Source of the DNA: a virus
Length of the DNA: 42,325 nucleotides
IMG/VR virus record: IMGVR_UViG_3300046454_000747
Location: 1 to 42,325 of that record
Direction: 5' to 3' (one strand)
Each line of letters begins with the position of its first letter. The first letter of the stretch is position 1. This document shows, piece after piece, positions 22,016 to 30,879 of the stretch. The translations under genes and the position numbers were made by a program. The notes under the pieces were generated by a model. That model had not been told where the DNA came from. It did no database searches and worked only from the letters and a program-made list of their open reading frames with translations.

Positions 22016-24255
22016 TACAGTGAGAGCTTGCGGAGTTTGCGGGGGGTGAAATCGAAGTTCTCGACGCGCAGTTTGGTGCGCTGCTTCTGCCGATCGAAGG
22101 TAATCGAGGTGATCTGCGGATAGAGCTTTTCTGCCTGTTCAACCGAGTTGCGGTTGAATGAAATGTTCCTGCCGTTGATCGCCGTCACAAGCTGGCCGAT
22201 CTGATAACCGGTTTGGATCCCGGCGACCTCGAATTCACAGGACAACCGGGCCGCCTGCTCGAGCGTCCGTAGCGTCTCACAATAATGCGTCAGGAGATCG
22301 AGGTCATTGACCGTGTCGTCGCCGTATTTTTCTCCCAGAAGGGCAGATTTGTAGATCGTGGGATAGGGACCGGTACCGGGAATGTCGAGATCTTGAATCT
22401 GGCGGAAATGGAACCTGTCGGACAGATCGACGAAGAGCTGGATCGTGTTCCCATTGGGAGAAAGGTTTTCAGTGACCGCGATGTATTGCAGTCGGTCGTC
22501 TCCGCGAAGACAGGCCGTGATTCGCAGCCGGGCCGCCCCCGCCGTGCCGCCGCGGGCCGGGTCATCAATCTCCATCAGAGCATCGGGCGGCGTAGCGCCG
22601 CTGAAATAGATCCCGCATTCCTTTTCAAGAACGTGGAACCCGGCATTCACCCAGGCGTCCGCCCCTTCGCGTGGAATTGTTTTCCAGGCCGCGGGATCGC
22701 TGTCGCTCGATACGGTCGGATCGCGATATTGCAAATAGACTTCGCGCCTCTCGCCATCGAGGGATTTCGTCAGGCAGTGATGGAACCTGCGGCGCTTCGC
22801 CTCGGCATTCGGTCCCAAGAGCGGCTTCAGGTCAAATGGTTTATCGGGGATCGTGGCGAAGGCGATCCGCGTGTTGCAGTAGTCGCCGGCCTCATTGAGA
22901 ACCCATTTGCGCCAGGCGTTCGGGTGTTCTTTGAAAACCGATTCGTCGTCCGAATCGTCGGCGCCATCATCGACCTTGCGAAGCTGATCGGCGGTGAACT
23001 CTTCATCTTCATCCGGCCATCCGCGGTACAGCTCGAACGTGGCTTCGAATTCGTTTAATGAACCCTGCCCGATGATCTCATTGGCGACGTCGGCCCAGTT
23101 CCATTCCGCCTCAATGTCCGGGACGTTTGATAATGCGGAATTGAGTGATGTCGGCGGATTGGTGATCGGCTGCAGATAGAGCTTGACCTCTTCGCCTGCC
23201 CCAAGTTGAAACACGCGAATGTGATTCGTGACGACTGGTGGATCAAGCGACGCTCCGCTGGAATCGGTTTCCTCGAGTACCGGCTCAATGAACCAGTTAT
23301 AACCGAACCGGGGCAATAGAAGATCGAGCAGTTCCGGGAGCCGTTTTCCGCGCGGCAAATGCACATTGCGTAAGACGGGAGACTGATTCGTCGCCTGCTC
23401 TTCGTGCAGTGTTTGATCGGCCTCGGCTTCTGCCTCAGTCTCTTCGCCATCGGCCTGGTCGGCTGTCTCGTCGGTCTGGTCGGCTGCCTCGGCCTCGGCG
23501 TCATCGACCGCCTCGTCTCCCGATTGGTCGACGGTGTCACCGGGCGGCTCGAAAATCGCTTGCAACTCCTTGAGCGTCGGGTTGGCGATGAATGTCTCAT
23601 CGGGATTGCAGGCCCAGCAAAGCGAATGGACGGCATACGCCAGCGTCCATTCGAGCGGCAAATGGCCGGTGGCCTCCATCGCCGTTCCTGTGCGTGCCGC
23701 CTCGGGATTGATCCACAGCGAATAATTATCGGCGTCTTCGGTGGCCGTGATGTTCAGCATGAACAGCCGGTTATCTTCAATACGGCCGTCGATCTCGGGC
23801 TGAAAAATGATGGGGTGATCTGGCGTGAGAATGGTTGCGTTGTCTATGTCCAGAACTTTCGGTCCCAGTAAAACGTCGCCGAAATGCCAGGGTTCGATGC
23901 GGGCGGTGGCGTTCTGACTTTCGGCGCGGTCGATGCGAATCGCGGAGGTCCCGAGCTCCCCCGAGAAAAGGCATCCCAAAGAATCGCCGCCAGCGGGATC
24001 GACCAGGTGGATCTGAACGCGGGTCGATTGGTTGGTAGGCGTCTCGACGTCTTCCAGATGTTCACCGGCCGCGGCCAGATCGAAACGCAATTCGCAATGA
24101 TCGAGCCGGTGTCCGCCGGCCGAGCGGGTCACCGAGAGGGCCTGGTAATTGTCGGACACATCCTTTGGCGTCGGATCGAGCCGGTCTTCCTTCATGCGCA
24201 CCTCGAGCGGCTGGGCACGCGCGGCAAAGACCAATGGAGAATTGGGAACTGTCAT
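22015..24255 (-). CDS. Large tail-tip / baseplate hub-like protein with acidic linker
   Basis: 746 residues. The N-terminal domain (about 1-235: CELRFDLAAAGEHLEDV, LGCLFSGELGTSAIRIDR, WHFGDVLLGPKVL) has the beta-barrel style of phage hub or late-control proteins. Residues 238-292 form a low-complexity acidic linker of Asp/Glu/Ala/Gln/Thr (ADQTDETADQADGEETEAEA). The C-terminal domain includes LPELLDLLLPRFGYNWFIEPV and ends with GYQIGQLVTAINGRNISFNRNS, KLYPQITSITFDRQKQRTKL, resembling a tail-tip attachment domain. It follows the tail genes as expected for the central tip protein. The exact family is uncertain. Confidence 0.6.
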   Translation of the reverse strand: MTVPNSPLVFAARAQPLEVRMKEDRLDPTPKDVSDNYQALSVTRSAGGHRLDHCELRFDLAAAGEHLEDVETPTNQSTRVQIHLVDPAGGDSLGCLFSGELGTSAIRIDRAESQNATARIEPWHFGDVLLGPKVLDIDNATILTPDHPIIFQPEIDGRIEDNRLFMLNITATEDADNYSLWINPEAARTGTAMEATGHLPLEWTLAYAVHSLCWACNPDETFIANPTLKELQAIFEPPGDTVDQSGDEAVDDAEAEAADQTDETADQADGEETEAEAEADQTLHEEQATNQSPVLRNVHLPRGKRLPELLDLLLPRFGYNWFIEPVLEETDSSGASLDPPVVTNHIRVFQLGAGEEVKLYLQPITNPPTSLNSALSNVPDIEAEWNWADVANEIIGQGSLNEFEATFELYRGWPDEDEEFTADQLRKVDDGADDSDDESVFKEHPNAWRKWVLNEAGDYCNTRIAFATIPDKPFDLKPLLGPNAEAKRRRFHHCLTKSLDGERREVYLQYRDPTVSSDSDPAAWKTIPREGADAWVNAGFHVLEKECGIYFSGATPPDALMEIDDPARGGTAGAARLRITACLRGDDRLQYIAVTENLSPNGNTIQLFVDLSDRFHFRQIQDLDIPGTGPYPTIYKSALLGEKYGDDTVNDLDLLTHYCETLRTLEQAARLSCEFEVAGIQTGYQIGQLVTAINGRNISFNRNSVEQAEKLYPQITSITFDRQKQRTKLRVENFDFTPRKLRKLSL

Positions 24256-24267
24256 GGGCGGCGAGTA

Positions 24268-24981
24268 TTACCAGGGGAGCGCACTGCCGGCCGTCGCGAT
24301 CGTCGGGCCCGTGGCGTCGGCTTGCACGGATATCCCTGACAGGAGCGTTACGACCGTCGCGCCGTTTTCGGCGGTTATCTGGTAGGTATAAGGGCCGACG
24401 TCGACCAGGGCGGGGGTTTGGATTTCGTAGATTCCGGCAGCGACAAATGGCGTCGTCACGTCGGCGGGTGAGCTGGGCCCGGCGGTCCGATGGATCCTGA
24501 AAAGCGCGGGTTGAACTCCAGTCAACGCGATTTGGTACTTAAAACGGATCGTGACGATACCGCCATCATTCAAAATCGGGGAGAGCAAAATGGCCGTTCC
24601 GTTGATCGTGCTGGCGTCATTGCGCGAGCCGTCAAGGTCGACCCGGACCGGCGAGAGGATCGTCTCGTTTTCCACGTCGTTAAAAAACGTCCGCACCTGG
24701 GCGTAAACCGTTTTCGAGGCGAGCGCCACGGGCAGGGCGTAAGCGAAAGCGGCCGTCGGATCATTCACGCTGCCGACGCGGGCAGTTTTCAGGGTATTCG
24801 TCCCGCCGATCTTCGAACCTCCCATGGCGGTAAAATGGCCGCCCTGCGGCCAGGCCCGCATGTTCCGGTAGACGATCGACGCCGGCCCGGGATCGGGGGA
24901 GCCGCTGCCGATATAGAGCGACGCCCCCTTGCCCGAAAAGGGCTGGTTGGAGCGTGTCGATTTGCGGGGAACGAGGCGCAT
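24268..24981 (-). CDS. Tail protein with Ig/fibronectin-like strands
   Basis: A 237-residue beta-rich protein: ASLYIGSGSPDPGPASIVYRNM, ALASKTVYAQVRTFFNDVENET, IVTIRFKYQIALTGVQPALFRIHRT, GIYEIQTPALVDVGPYTYQITAENG. Alternating strands of 8-12 residues fit one or two Ig/FN3-like domains, as in tail-tip proteins that bind carbohydrates. A basic N-terminus (RLVPRKSTRSNQ). It starts three bases after the preceding gene's stop. Function by position only. Confidence 0.6.
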   Translation of the reverse strand: MRLVPRKSTRSNQPFSGKGASLYIGSGSPDPGPASIVYRNMRAWPQGGHFTAMGGSKIGGTNTLKTARVGSVNDPTAAFAYALPVALASKTVYAQVRTFFNDVENETILSPVRVDLDGSRNDASTINGTAILLSPILNDGGIVTIRFKYQIALTGVQPALFRIHRTAGPSSPADVTTPFVAAGIYEIQTPALVDVGPYTYQITAENGATVVTLLSGISVQADATGPTIATAGSALPW

Positions 24982-24984
24982 CAG

Positions 24985-25875
24985 TTATCCGTGATTCGGA
25001 ACGGTGTCTTCGAAGACCCAGGTATTGCCGTTTTCGACGAGCGTCGCCCGGTACCAATACAAACGATCGGCGGTGAAACCGGGCGAGGCCTTGGTCAGTT
25101 CGAACCGTCCCAGCGCGTTGACAGTTGTCGCCGCGATCGTGAACAGGTCGGCCCCTGCCCCATATTGCCGTACGGCCAGGGCCAGCGTCGCCGCGGGGGC
25201 ATATGTCTCGAGGGGAATCCGATAGCCGTTTCGGGAGAGCGAGGCGCACAGGTCAAACGTCGTGCCGGCGGTCGATTCGAAGACCGGGTTAAATTTGAGT
25301 TCGATCCGTCCCGACCCCTCGAAACCATATTCGAGCTGGAGGCGTTCGGGCGTGCCGATGATCGTGTCGGTCGCCGGTACCGGGAACGTCCCGACGGGGG
25401 TATAGGCCGCGATCGCGAAGTCCATCAAGTCGCCCGAGGTGTGAACCAACGTCATGTCGAGGCTGGCAATATAGTAACTCGAGGACCCGCCAGGGTCGGT
25501 TTGTTCGGTGGCCGTCAAATAGGGAGTCGCATTGAGGTCGATCGTCCCGTTGGCCGTGGCATTCGGTACCGCCTCGCTGACATTGATCTGCGTATTGCCG
25601 CCAGAGAACGAGCTGCCCGCGCGAATCGTGTAAACGCCATCATTCCCGGTCGACCCGCGAATGCGGATCTTTTTCCCGGTCGTCAGTGACGCCGTGACAT
25701 CGGTCGCGCATTTGAACCAGCCGCTGCCCGCGCCAGCGGCATTAACGCCGTTGACCGCTTTGGAAAGAAGCGCCTTAAGCGTGTTGTCGGCGAAATCGAA
25801 AAACTTTCCGGTCGGGTCGATGATCGAAAAGTAATCATTGTGGCCGGCGGTGTCTTGTATGCGAAGTGTGCGCAT
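24985..25875 (-). CDS. Tail-tip region structural protein, 296 aa
   Basis: A soluble alpha/beta protein, beta-dominated, without cysteine clusters: FSIIDPTGKFFDFADNTLKALLSKAVNGV, GVYTIRAGSSFSGGNTQINVSEAVPN, YIASLDMTLVHTSGDLMDFAIAAYTPVG, RLQLEYGFEGSGRIELKFNPVFE. It sits between the small membrane protein and the Ig-like protein. AAGGGA lies about ten bases before the ATG. It is probably part of the tail tip. No known family. Confidence 0.55.
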   Translation of the reverse strand: MRTLRIQDTAGHNDYFSIIDPTGKFFDFADNTLKALLSKAVNGVNAAGAGSGWFKCATDVTASLTTGKKIRIRGSTGNDGVYTIRAGSSFSGGNTQINVSEAVPNATANGTIDLNATPYLTATEQTDPGGSSSYYIASLDMTLVHTSGDLMDFAIAAYTPVGTFPVPATDTIIGTPERLQLEYGFEGSGRIELKFNPVFESTAGTTFDLCASLSRNGYRIPLETYAPAATLALAVRQYGAGADLFTIAATTVNALGRFELTKASPGFTADRLYWYRATLVENGNTWVFEDTVPNHG

Positions 25876-25902
25876 GAATCACATTCCCTTGTGAATTCGG
25901 AT

Positions 25903-26193
25903 TTAGGCCGGGGCTGTGCCCGCTTTGCCGGGCTGGACGGAGATCCGGGCCATGCAGCAGTGGCCTTGCTGGGCCTCGATGCGGATCGTTGACTCTTTGA
26001 TCTCGGCGACGTCGTCGCGCATCTTGACGGCGGCCCCCGCGACGGTCGGCACGGCTGCTACGACGACCCCCACCAGCGGCTCGGCAACTTTCGAGGCGAA
26101 CCAGCGGGAGGCCCGCCAAAGCGCATAACCCACGACGCAGAGCATGACCGCCCAGGGGCCGTTTTGTTTTGCGTATTCGATCCAGACGTCCAT
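25903..26193 (-). CDS. Small membrane protein, holin candidate
   Basis: A 96-residue protein starting MDVWIEYAKQNGPWAVMLC, with one clear membrane span (about residues 12-28, PWAVMLCVVGYALWRAS) and a second weaker apolar stretch (PLVGVVVAAVPTVAGAAV). A polar, charged C-terminus with HCC follows. AAGGAG lies six bases before the ATG at 26193; a GTG at 26208 overlapping the upstream stop is an alternative. Size and topology fit a phage holin, and it is the only such candidate in the window. It lies in the tail region rather than beside an endolysin, so the assignment is tentative. Confidence 0.55.
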   Translation of the reverse strand: MDVWIEYAKQNGPWAVMLCVVGYALWRASRWFASKVAEPLVGVVVAAVPTVAGAAVKMRDDVAEIKESTIRIEAQQGHCCMARISVQPGKAGTAPA

Positions 26194-26204
26194 GTCCGTC
26201 TCCT

Positions 26205-26840
26205 TCACCAGTTGTAAGAAAAGCCGACGTTAAGCACTGCGCCGGAAACGCTTTCGGTCAGCCGGCTGCTGTCGGGATTGATCGCCACGTCGGGCGGCCG
26301 GGCGATGATTGGGCAGGCGATCGCCAGCTCGGCCCCTCGGTTCCCCTGGGGGAGCGTGCCATCCCGGCCGGCGACGCCGAAATTCCAGGTACCGCTCCCC
26401 TCGAGGGGATCGGTGAGATACTTGTATTGCCGGTCGACGTCAAACGGGATGAGCGTGATAACGTTCGCCTCGTCGACGGCGCCGCCCGGGGCGTCGCCAG
26501 AGACGATCTCAATCCCGACGACGCCCGCCGCGCCCCAGCCCGACGTCGTGAACGCCAACTGGGCCCGGTTGTAGGGACGCGGCGGGAGGGCACTTCCGAA
26601 GTCGGTATGTCGATCGTCCGCCGTCACGGCGCAGAGCTGCAGCTCCTCCGGGTAATGTGATGCGACAAAGATTCCCTGCACGTTCCGGGCGGCGAATGAA
26701 CCCGACACGCCGACGAGTGTTCGCCCGCAATAGAGCTGGTGGAAGCGATCGGTATAGGTCGACGTGAAGCGCACCAGGAGCGTTTGCGGCGCAATCCACT
26801 GCGCGCTGGTCATCGCAAAGCCGCCTAAGAGTGCTGACAT
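26205..26840 (-). CDS. Tail-region structural protein, 211 aa
   Basis: A beta-rich soluble protein (QTLLVRFTSTYTDRFHQLYCGRTLVGVSG, IFVASHYPEELQLCAVTADDRHTDFG, GVVGIEIVSGDAPGGAVDEANVITLIPFD). The end SVSGAVLNVGFSYNW looks like a closing strand pair. The recurring RLVGVSG/FVASHYP style resembles tail-tip proteins that measure along a beta-sandwich. The start has no strong ribosome site. No family assigned. Confidence 0.6.
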   Translation of the reverse strand: MSALLGGFAMTSAQWIAPQTLLVRFTSTYTDRFHQLYCGRTLVGVSGSFAARNVQGIFVASHYPEELQLCAVTADDRHTDFGSALPPRPYNRAQLAFTTSGWGAAGVVGIEIVSGDAPGGAVDEANVITLIPFDVDRQYKYLTDPLEGSGTWNFGVAGRDGTLPQGNRGAELAIACPIIARPPDVAINPDSSRLTESVSGAVLNVGFSYNW

Positions 26841-26852
26841 ACGGTCAACCGT

Positions 26853-27104
26853 TTATTGTGCCGGCGGGGAGGGGGAGCCATTCTGAGTGGCGTCCAGCTT
26901 GACCTCTTCCGCCGGCAGTTCGGGGAGTTCGTGACGGCCGGAAAGCACGTGCTGCCAGGCCATTTCGAAAATGAGATATGGAACATTCGGCGGGCAGAAC
27001 CGCACAAACGCCTGATGGCAGGTAATGTTTGCAACGTCATTTGCCGCCACGAATGCGACGATTTTAGGAACGAGGACCGCCGCGGCAGTGCAGGATAGAA
27101 TCAT
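26853..27104 (-). CDS. Small hydrophobic N-terminus protein, 83 aa
   Basis: Begins MILSCTAAAVLVPKIVAFVAA, a short apolar helix that could be a signal or a membrane anchor. It is followed by a Cys-containing section (NITCHQAFVRFCPPNVPY) and a Pro/Glu-rich tail. I chose ATG 27104 because it overlaps the upstream stop as ATGA; a longer frame to 27143 is less likely. Possible second lysis-type candidate, but nothing specific supports this. Confidence 0.5.
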   Translation of the reverse strand: MILSCTAAAVLVPKIVAFVAANDVANITCHQAFVRFCPPNVPYLIFEMAWQHVLSGRHELPELPAEEVKLDATQNGSPSPPAQ

Positions 27105-27517
27105 GGTTTTCGTTGTCTCCAGAGAAGATGGCCGGCGACGCACCAGCCCAGGTTGCCGGCCCCATCGAAAAACCGGGCGCCCCGCGGGTACCCGAGAAAT
27201 GTGCAGTTGTTGTATTGGCCCGTAATGTTGCCGCTCATCACGACAGCCCCCAGCAGCAGACCGATCTGCGTGTCGATCGTCTGCAGGTCGGTCCCGAGAA
27301 GTACGGCTGAGGCATATCCGGTTAGCCAGTATTCGCAGGAGAGATCCCGTCCGCCGGGCGCTCCGATGAGATGCGATTCCCCCAGAACGCCGAAGAACTT
27401 TTCCTGAATCAGTTCGGGCTCGAAGTCACCCGAGGGGATTACGTCGCCATGCAGCGAGCTCGACGCGAACGTGAAATTCGATCCAGCCGTTCCGGAAATG
27501 TATTGGTTAATGGCCAT
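27101..27517 (-). CDS. Hypothetical tail protein following the tape measure
   Basis: A 138-residue protein, beta/Gly-rich (ISGTAGSNFTFASSSLHGDVIPSGDFEPELIQ, then LIGAPGGRDLSCEYWLTGYASAVLLGTDLQTIDTQIG, GQYNNCTFLGYPRGARFFDG). ATG overlaps the tape-measure stop as TGATG. The position directly after the tape measure is that of distal tail or tail-tip connector genes in siphophages. The shape fits a structural ring protein; the family is not recognised. Confidence 0.6.
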   Translation of the reverse strand: MAINQYISGTAGSNFTFASSSLHGDVIPSGDFEPELIQEKFFGVLGESHLIGAPGGRDLSCEYWLTGYASAVLLGTDLQTIDTQIGLLLGAVVMSGNITGQYNNCTFLGYPRGARFFDGAGNLGWCVAGHLLWRQRKP

Positions 27518-29034
27518 CAGCCGCCCCCTTGCTGATTCGCCGCGCCGGGACCCATCAGCGGAACCGGCTCCAGTTTGCCCTTGTCGCGGGCGATGTCATT
27601 GCTTTCCTGCTGCAGCCGAACCAGTTCATCGAGCCGCGTGGCGACGTTTTCGAGTGCGGAGGCATCGCCAGGCGAGGCGAATTTCTCGGCATTACGGATC
27701 CGCGACGCCGCGGCTTCCTCGGGACTGATGCCCCGGGCGACGTCGGCGGCAAACCGAACCGATGCCCCGAAGCGATGCAGAACGCCAAGGCCATGCGCGG
27801 CCAGGACCTCTTCGAGTCCTTCGCGGCCGACGGCGACATCGGCCCCGAATCGATCGTCGATCTGTGCCGATTCTGCCGACCCCTTGAACAATCGCTGTTT
27901 TCTGGCGAGTTGTACCGATCTCAGGCCGCCGATGTCCCCCATCAGCTCCTTATAGACCGCCTCGCCCGTCGCTGGATCGATCACGTTTTTGAGAGCCGCT
28001 TCGTATTCCTTACGCTCCTGCGTGCCGGCGTCGCTGCTTAAGAGACCGCGGATCGTCGGTAGGGCCGTGGCCTCGAAACTGGCCCCTTCGAATTTCTTGG
28101 ACTTGCCGCCGACCTTGTACTTCCCACCTTCGAAGAACTTTTTCCAGGCCGCCGGGCCGCCCGCCTGCACGGCGCGGATTCTCTCTTCGGTGTTCTTCAA
28201 GTCTGGGAAACGTTCCTCGAGTTGTTTCGCCAGGCTGATCGAGGCCGTGCGCGATCGGCGCCCGGTCGGATCGGCCTCGCCCAGAGACAATGTCGAGAGC
28301 AGTCCGCCGGCCTGCTGCAGGTTGTCGCCGAATTTTGTAACGCCGACGATGCCTGGTGCGATATGTTCGGCGGTCCCCTGAAAATCGGTCACGCGCGCCG
28401 CGCGGGAGACGCTGGCGAAATAACCGACGGCCGCCTCGGGCGAAATGTTTCCCCCCTTGCTGATGTCGAGCACGGCCCCAGAGAGGAGTTTCGCGGCTTG
28501 CGGGTTGAACGGAAGGAGAGCCGCCGAGGCCTTTGTCGCCCCATACGCCTGCATGGCCGATTTATCGCCGCGGGCCGACAGGGCGTCCGAAAATGCCAAC
28601 GTGAAATCGCGTTCGCTCAGCCCCGTTTCTTTCGAGCCCTGGCGAGTGAGTGCCAGGAGTTTCTTGCGATCGACGACGTCATCTTTGCCGAGGTTAATGA
28701 TCGCCTGCGACTGGGCGTCGGCCAGCGAAATCTGAATATCGGCCGCGGCTTTCTGCCGGCGGATCAGGTCTTCATATTCACGTTTGAGGACGGCGACGAT
28801 CGCAGTAATCCCGCCAATCGTGCCGCCAATCCCAGTGATTGCCCCGGCGAATTTCGTCAGGCTTGAATAACCGGCATCGGCCCCGCTCGACAGCCCCTTA
28901 CCAGCCTTTTCACCTGCCTGCGCGAGTTTCTCGAGGGCAGCCTGGTTTTTGAGGATCTGCGCCTGTTGCCGCTGCCAGACGGCGATCATGGCGGCATCGT
29001 TGCCGGAGATCGTGATTTTGATATCGTTCGACAT
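27517..29034 (-). CDS. Tape-measure-like protein
   Basis: 505 residues with a helical N-terminus and coiled-coil tendency (AVWQRQQAQILKNQAALEKLAQAGEKAGKG), a Gly/Ile hydrophobic hairpin (about 63-85: FAGAITGIGGTIGGITAIVAVL) and long helical segments (KKLLALTRQGSKETGLSERDF). This is the normal design of siphophage tape measures, which set tail length and help DNA delivery. With about 0.15 nm per residue, a tail near 75 nm would be expected if the whole protein counts. Position after the tube protein and two small genes fits. It is short, and no lytic domain is visible. Confidence 0.75.
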   Translation of the reverse strand: MSNDIKITISGNDAAMIAVWQRQQAQILKNQAALEKLAQAGEKAGKGLSSGADAGYSSLTKFAGAITGIGGTIGGITAIVAVLKREYEDLIRRQKAAADIQISLADAQSQAIINLGKDDVVDRKKLLALTRQGSKETGLSERDFTLAFSDALSARGDKSAMQAYGATKASAALLPFNPQAAKLLSGAVLDISKGGNISPEAAVGYFASVSRAARVTDFQGTAEHIAPGIVGVTKFGDNLQQAGGLLSTLSLGEADPTGRRSRTASISLAKQLEERFPDLKNTEERIRAVQAGGPAAWKKFFEGGKYKVGGKSKKFEGASFEATALPTIRGLLSSDAGTQERKEYEAALKNVIDPATGEAVYKELMGDIGGLRSVQLARKQRLFKGSAESAQIDDRFGADVAVGREGLEEVLAAHGLGVLHRFGASVRFAADVARGISPEEAAASRIRNAEKFASPGDASALENVATRLDELVRLQQESNDIARDKGKLEPVPLMGPGAANQQGGG

Positions 29035-29037
29035 GCG

Positions 29038-29676
29038 TCACGTCCCCGCTCCCAGAATGGCGAATAGGGAGCGTTTCAGGTTGTCGGTGTCGAACAATCG
29101 GGCCTGCGAGACGACCTCGGGCAATAGCCGGTAATTGATCCGCAGCCCTTGCAGGACGAACTCAGCCGCGTCGGCAAAATCGTAAGTCGTCCCTTCGCTG
29201 GCCTCGGCGAAGAGGGCCAGCCAACGGAGGTAGTCGAGATAGAAGGCGTGAAATCGGCGTTGGATTTCATACCGCCAGGTCCCATCGTCCTGCATCTTCA
29301 GGTCGGCCGTAAGCTCTTTCGCCAGCGGAATGAGCCATTCGTTGCCGTCGCCGAGCTGGACGCGACTGCCGGGCTGCGGGTACGGCCTGGCGAGGTCTGC
29401 CGGCGTCAGGGGAAAATCGTTCCAGAGGCCGACCCAGAAGCGACCGGCGGCCAGGCCGTCGCGGGGGACGGCCGGCAGCCAGGTCTGTTTGTCTGGTTGA
29501 TACCCAATCAACGCATGCCCGGGCCGGCGCCAGGCGATAATAACGCCGGGACCCTCGACCGGGCCCTTGGCCTCGGGCATGAATTCAGCCCCGACGATGA
29601 AGTCGGCCAGGCCGAGCTCCTCGAGCATCCGCGGATCCTGTCCGCGGGCATTGGGTATCCACAACTGATAATGCAC
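29038..29676 (-). CDS. Hypothetical protein before tape measure, 212 aa
   Basis: A soluble alpha/beta protein (YQLWIPNARGQDPRMLEELGLADFIVGAEF, then GVIIAWRRPGHALIGYQPDKQTWLPAVP, then RYEIQRRFHAFYLDYLRWLALFAEASEG). It starts at GTG 29676, with AAGGA five bases upstream. Between the tube and tape-measure genes siphophages usually encode tail assembly chaperones with a programmed frameshift; no slippery site and no overlapping frame is evident here, so chaperone is only a positional guess. Confidence 0.55.
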   Translation of the reverse strand: MHYQLWIPNARGQDPRMLEELGLADFIVGAEFMPEAKGPVEGPGVIIAWRRPGHALIGYQPDKQTWLPAVPRDGLAAGRFWVGLWNDFPLTPADLARPYPQPGSRVQLGDGNEWLIPLAKELTADLKMQDDGTWRYEIQRRFHAFYLDYLRWLALFAEASEGTTYDFADAAEFVLQGLRINYRLLPEVVSQARLFDTDNLKRSLFAILGAGT

Positions 29677-29687
29677 GGCATTCCTTT

Positions 29688-29936
29688 TCAGGAGGCGGCT
29701 GGAAGATTCACCTTGAGCCCGAGATCGAGGCCCGCGGCGACGAGCGCGTCAAACGCGGTCTGCATACTGGCGACGTCGGCGTCCGCCTTGCCTTGGCGTT
29801 GATTGACAACGGCCTGGGCATCGGTCAGGGCTTGTTCGGCCTGGCCGAGCGATTGACCGTCTTCGGCGACCGTCGCCGCCAGCGTGTTGAGTGCCTGAAC
29901 ACCGGAATTGAAAGCGGCAATTTTGGCTGCATCCAT
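29688..29936 (-). CDS. Small helical protein before tape measure, 82 aa
   Basis: An Ala/Gln-rich, predicted coiled coil (AKIAAFNSGVQALNTLAATVAEDGQSLGQAEQALTDAQAVVNQ) ending with DALVAAGLDLGLKVNLPAAS. GGAGG lies eight bases before ATG 29936. It could be a tail assembly chaperone or a short tail structural protein; position and composition are the only evidence. Confidence 0.6.
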   Translation of the reverse strand: MDAAKIAAFNSGVQALNTLAATVAEDGQSLGQAEQALTDAQAVVNQRQGKADADVASMQTAFDALVAAGLDLGLKVNLPAAS

Positions 29937-29988
29937 CGCGAAAACCTCCAGAAGTAGAAACGGGGAAATGGCCCGAAAATTGGAAACG

Positions 29989-30867
29989 TCAGGGGATCGC
30001 GTGCGCGGACGAGCTCGCCAGCGACTTGCCGATGATTTTCATTGTCGCTTTGCCGTTCGACGTGTCGGAGGCGTCGGCCCCCTGGATCACACGCAGCCCG
30101 GTCCCGAAGCTGCATTGCACATGCCCGGCGGTAACGTCGGTCACGAATGTTCCGCCGTCGCTTTTCTTGCGGAAGTAGGCGGCGGCGGTCGTCATGGAGT
30201 TGAACAACGGGCCATAGGTGTTCATGGCGTCGAAGTTCTCGAAGGTCACGTCTATGCTGGGATTTCGTTCTTGGATAAATGCGATCGTCGGATAGACCGC
30301 TCCATCGAAGCGTTTGACAACCAGGCCGATTCCCGGGTCGACGCGAATCGATTCGACCTGGGTCAATTGCGTGCCGTCCAGATACATCGGGCCCATTGCA
30401 TAGGCGGTGCCGTAGGCCTGCGCGCCGAGAGCCTGATTGACCGATGACGTTACGGGAACCGTCAGACCATCGGTCGAGAGAAAGCATCCCTCGATTTCGG
30501 CGACGGCCCCCTCGTCCCCCTGGCTGGCGGAAATTCCCTTGAGAATGAAGAGCCCATTGGTGCCGTTCAAAACGAAATTCGTGCTGCCGCCGGCGAAGGT
30601 CCCGCCGTTTGCCCGGCGGTTCCAGGGAATCGTGATCGTGCCGGAACTGACGAACAGCCCGCCGGTGACCGAGCAAGCCGCCAGAACGCCGGTCAGATCC
30701 ATCGATTCGAAGGTGACCCGCGGCTCGGCCCCTTTCACCACGATGTTGGTGGGATCGAGAGCGCCAGACTGGCGAAGCGATTGCGATTCGACCGACGGCA
30801 GAAAACTGGTGCGCTTGATCTGATGCAGGGTATTCGCACCGAGGACCGCATCGTATAGGACGTCCAT
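29989..30867 (-). CDS. Tail tube (major tail) protein-like
   Basis: A 292-residue beta-rich protein. N-terminal MDVLYDAVLGANTLHQIKRTSF, central strands (EPRVTFESMDLTGVLAACSVTGGLFVSSGTITIP, FVLNGTNGLFILKGISASQGDEGAVAEIEG) and a C-terminal AGHVQCSFGTGLRVIQGA match the beta-sandwich tube fold in style. It lies after the neck genes and upstream of the tape measure, exactly where the tube gene sits in lambda-like phages. No contractile sheath gene is present, supporting a siphovirus-type tail. Confidence 0.65.
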   Translation of the reverse strand: MDVLYDAVLGANTLHQIKRTSFLPSVESQSLRQSGALDPTNIVVKGAEPRVTFESMDLTGVLAACSVTGGLFVSSGTITIPWNRRANGGTFAGGSTNFVLNGTNGLFILKGISASQGDEGAVAEIEGCFLSTDGLTVPVTSSVNQALGAQAYGTAYAMGPMYLDGTQLTQVESIRVDPGIGLVVKRFDGAVYPTIAFIQERNPSIDVTFENFDAMNTYGPLFNSMTTAAAYFRKKSDGGTFVTDVTAGHVQCSFGTGLRVIQGADASDTSNGKATMKIIGKSLASSSAHAIP

Positions 30868-30879
30868 GTCTTAGATTCC

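Noticed and set aside
22285-23058. Plus-strand open frame of 257 residues
   Set aside because: Antisense to the hub-like protein; no ribosome site, no domain.
24490-25689. Plus-strand open frame of 399 residues
   Set aside because: It covers two tail genes in antisense, is Arg/Gly-rich and without motifs. The minus-strand genes have tight coupling and beta-rich proteins.
29038-29936. Programmed frameshift producing tail chaperones (lambda G/GT type)
   Set aside because: The two genes are separated by eleven bases with their own ribosome sites, and no slippery heptamer with continuous frame was identified.
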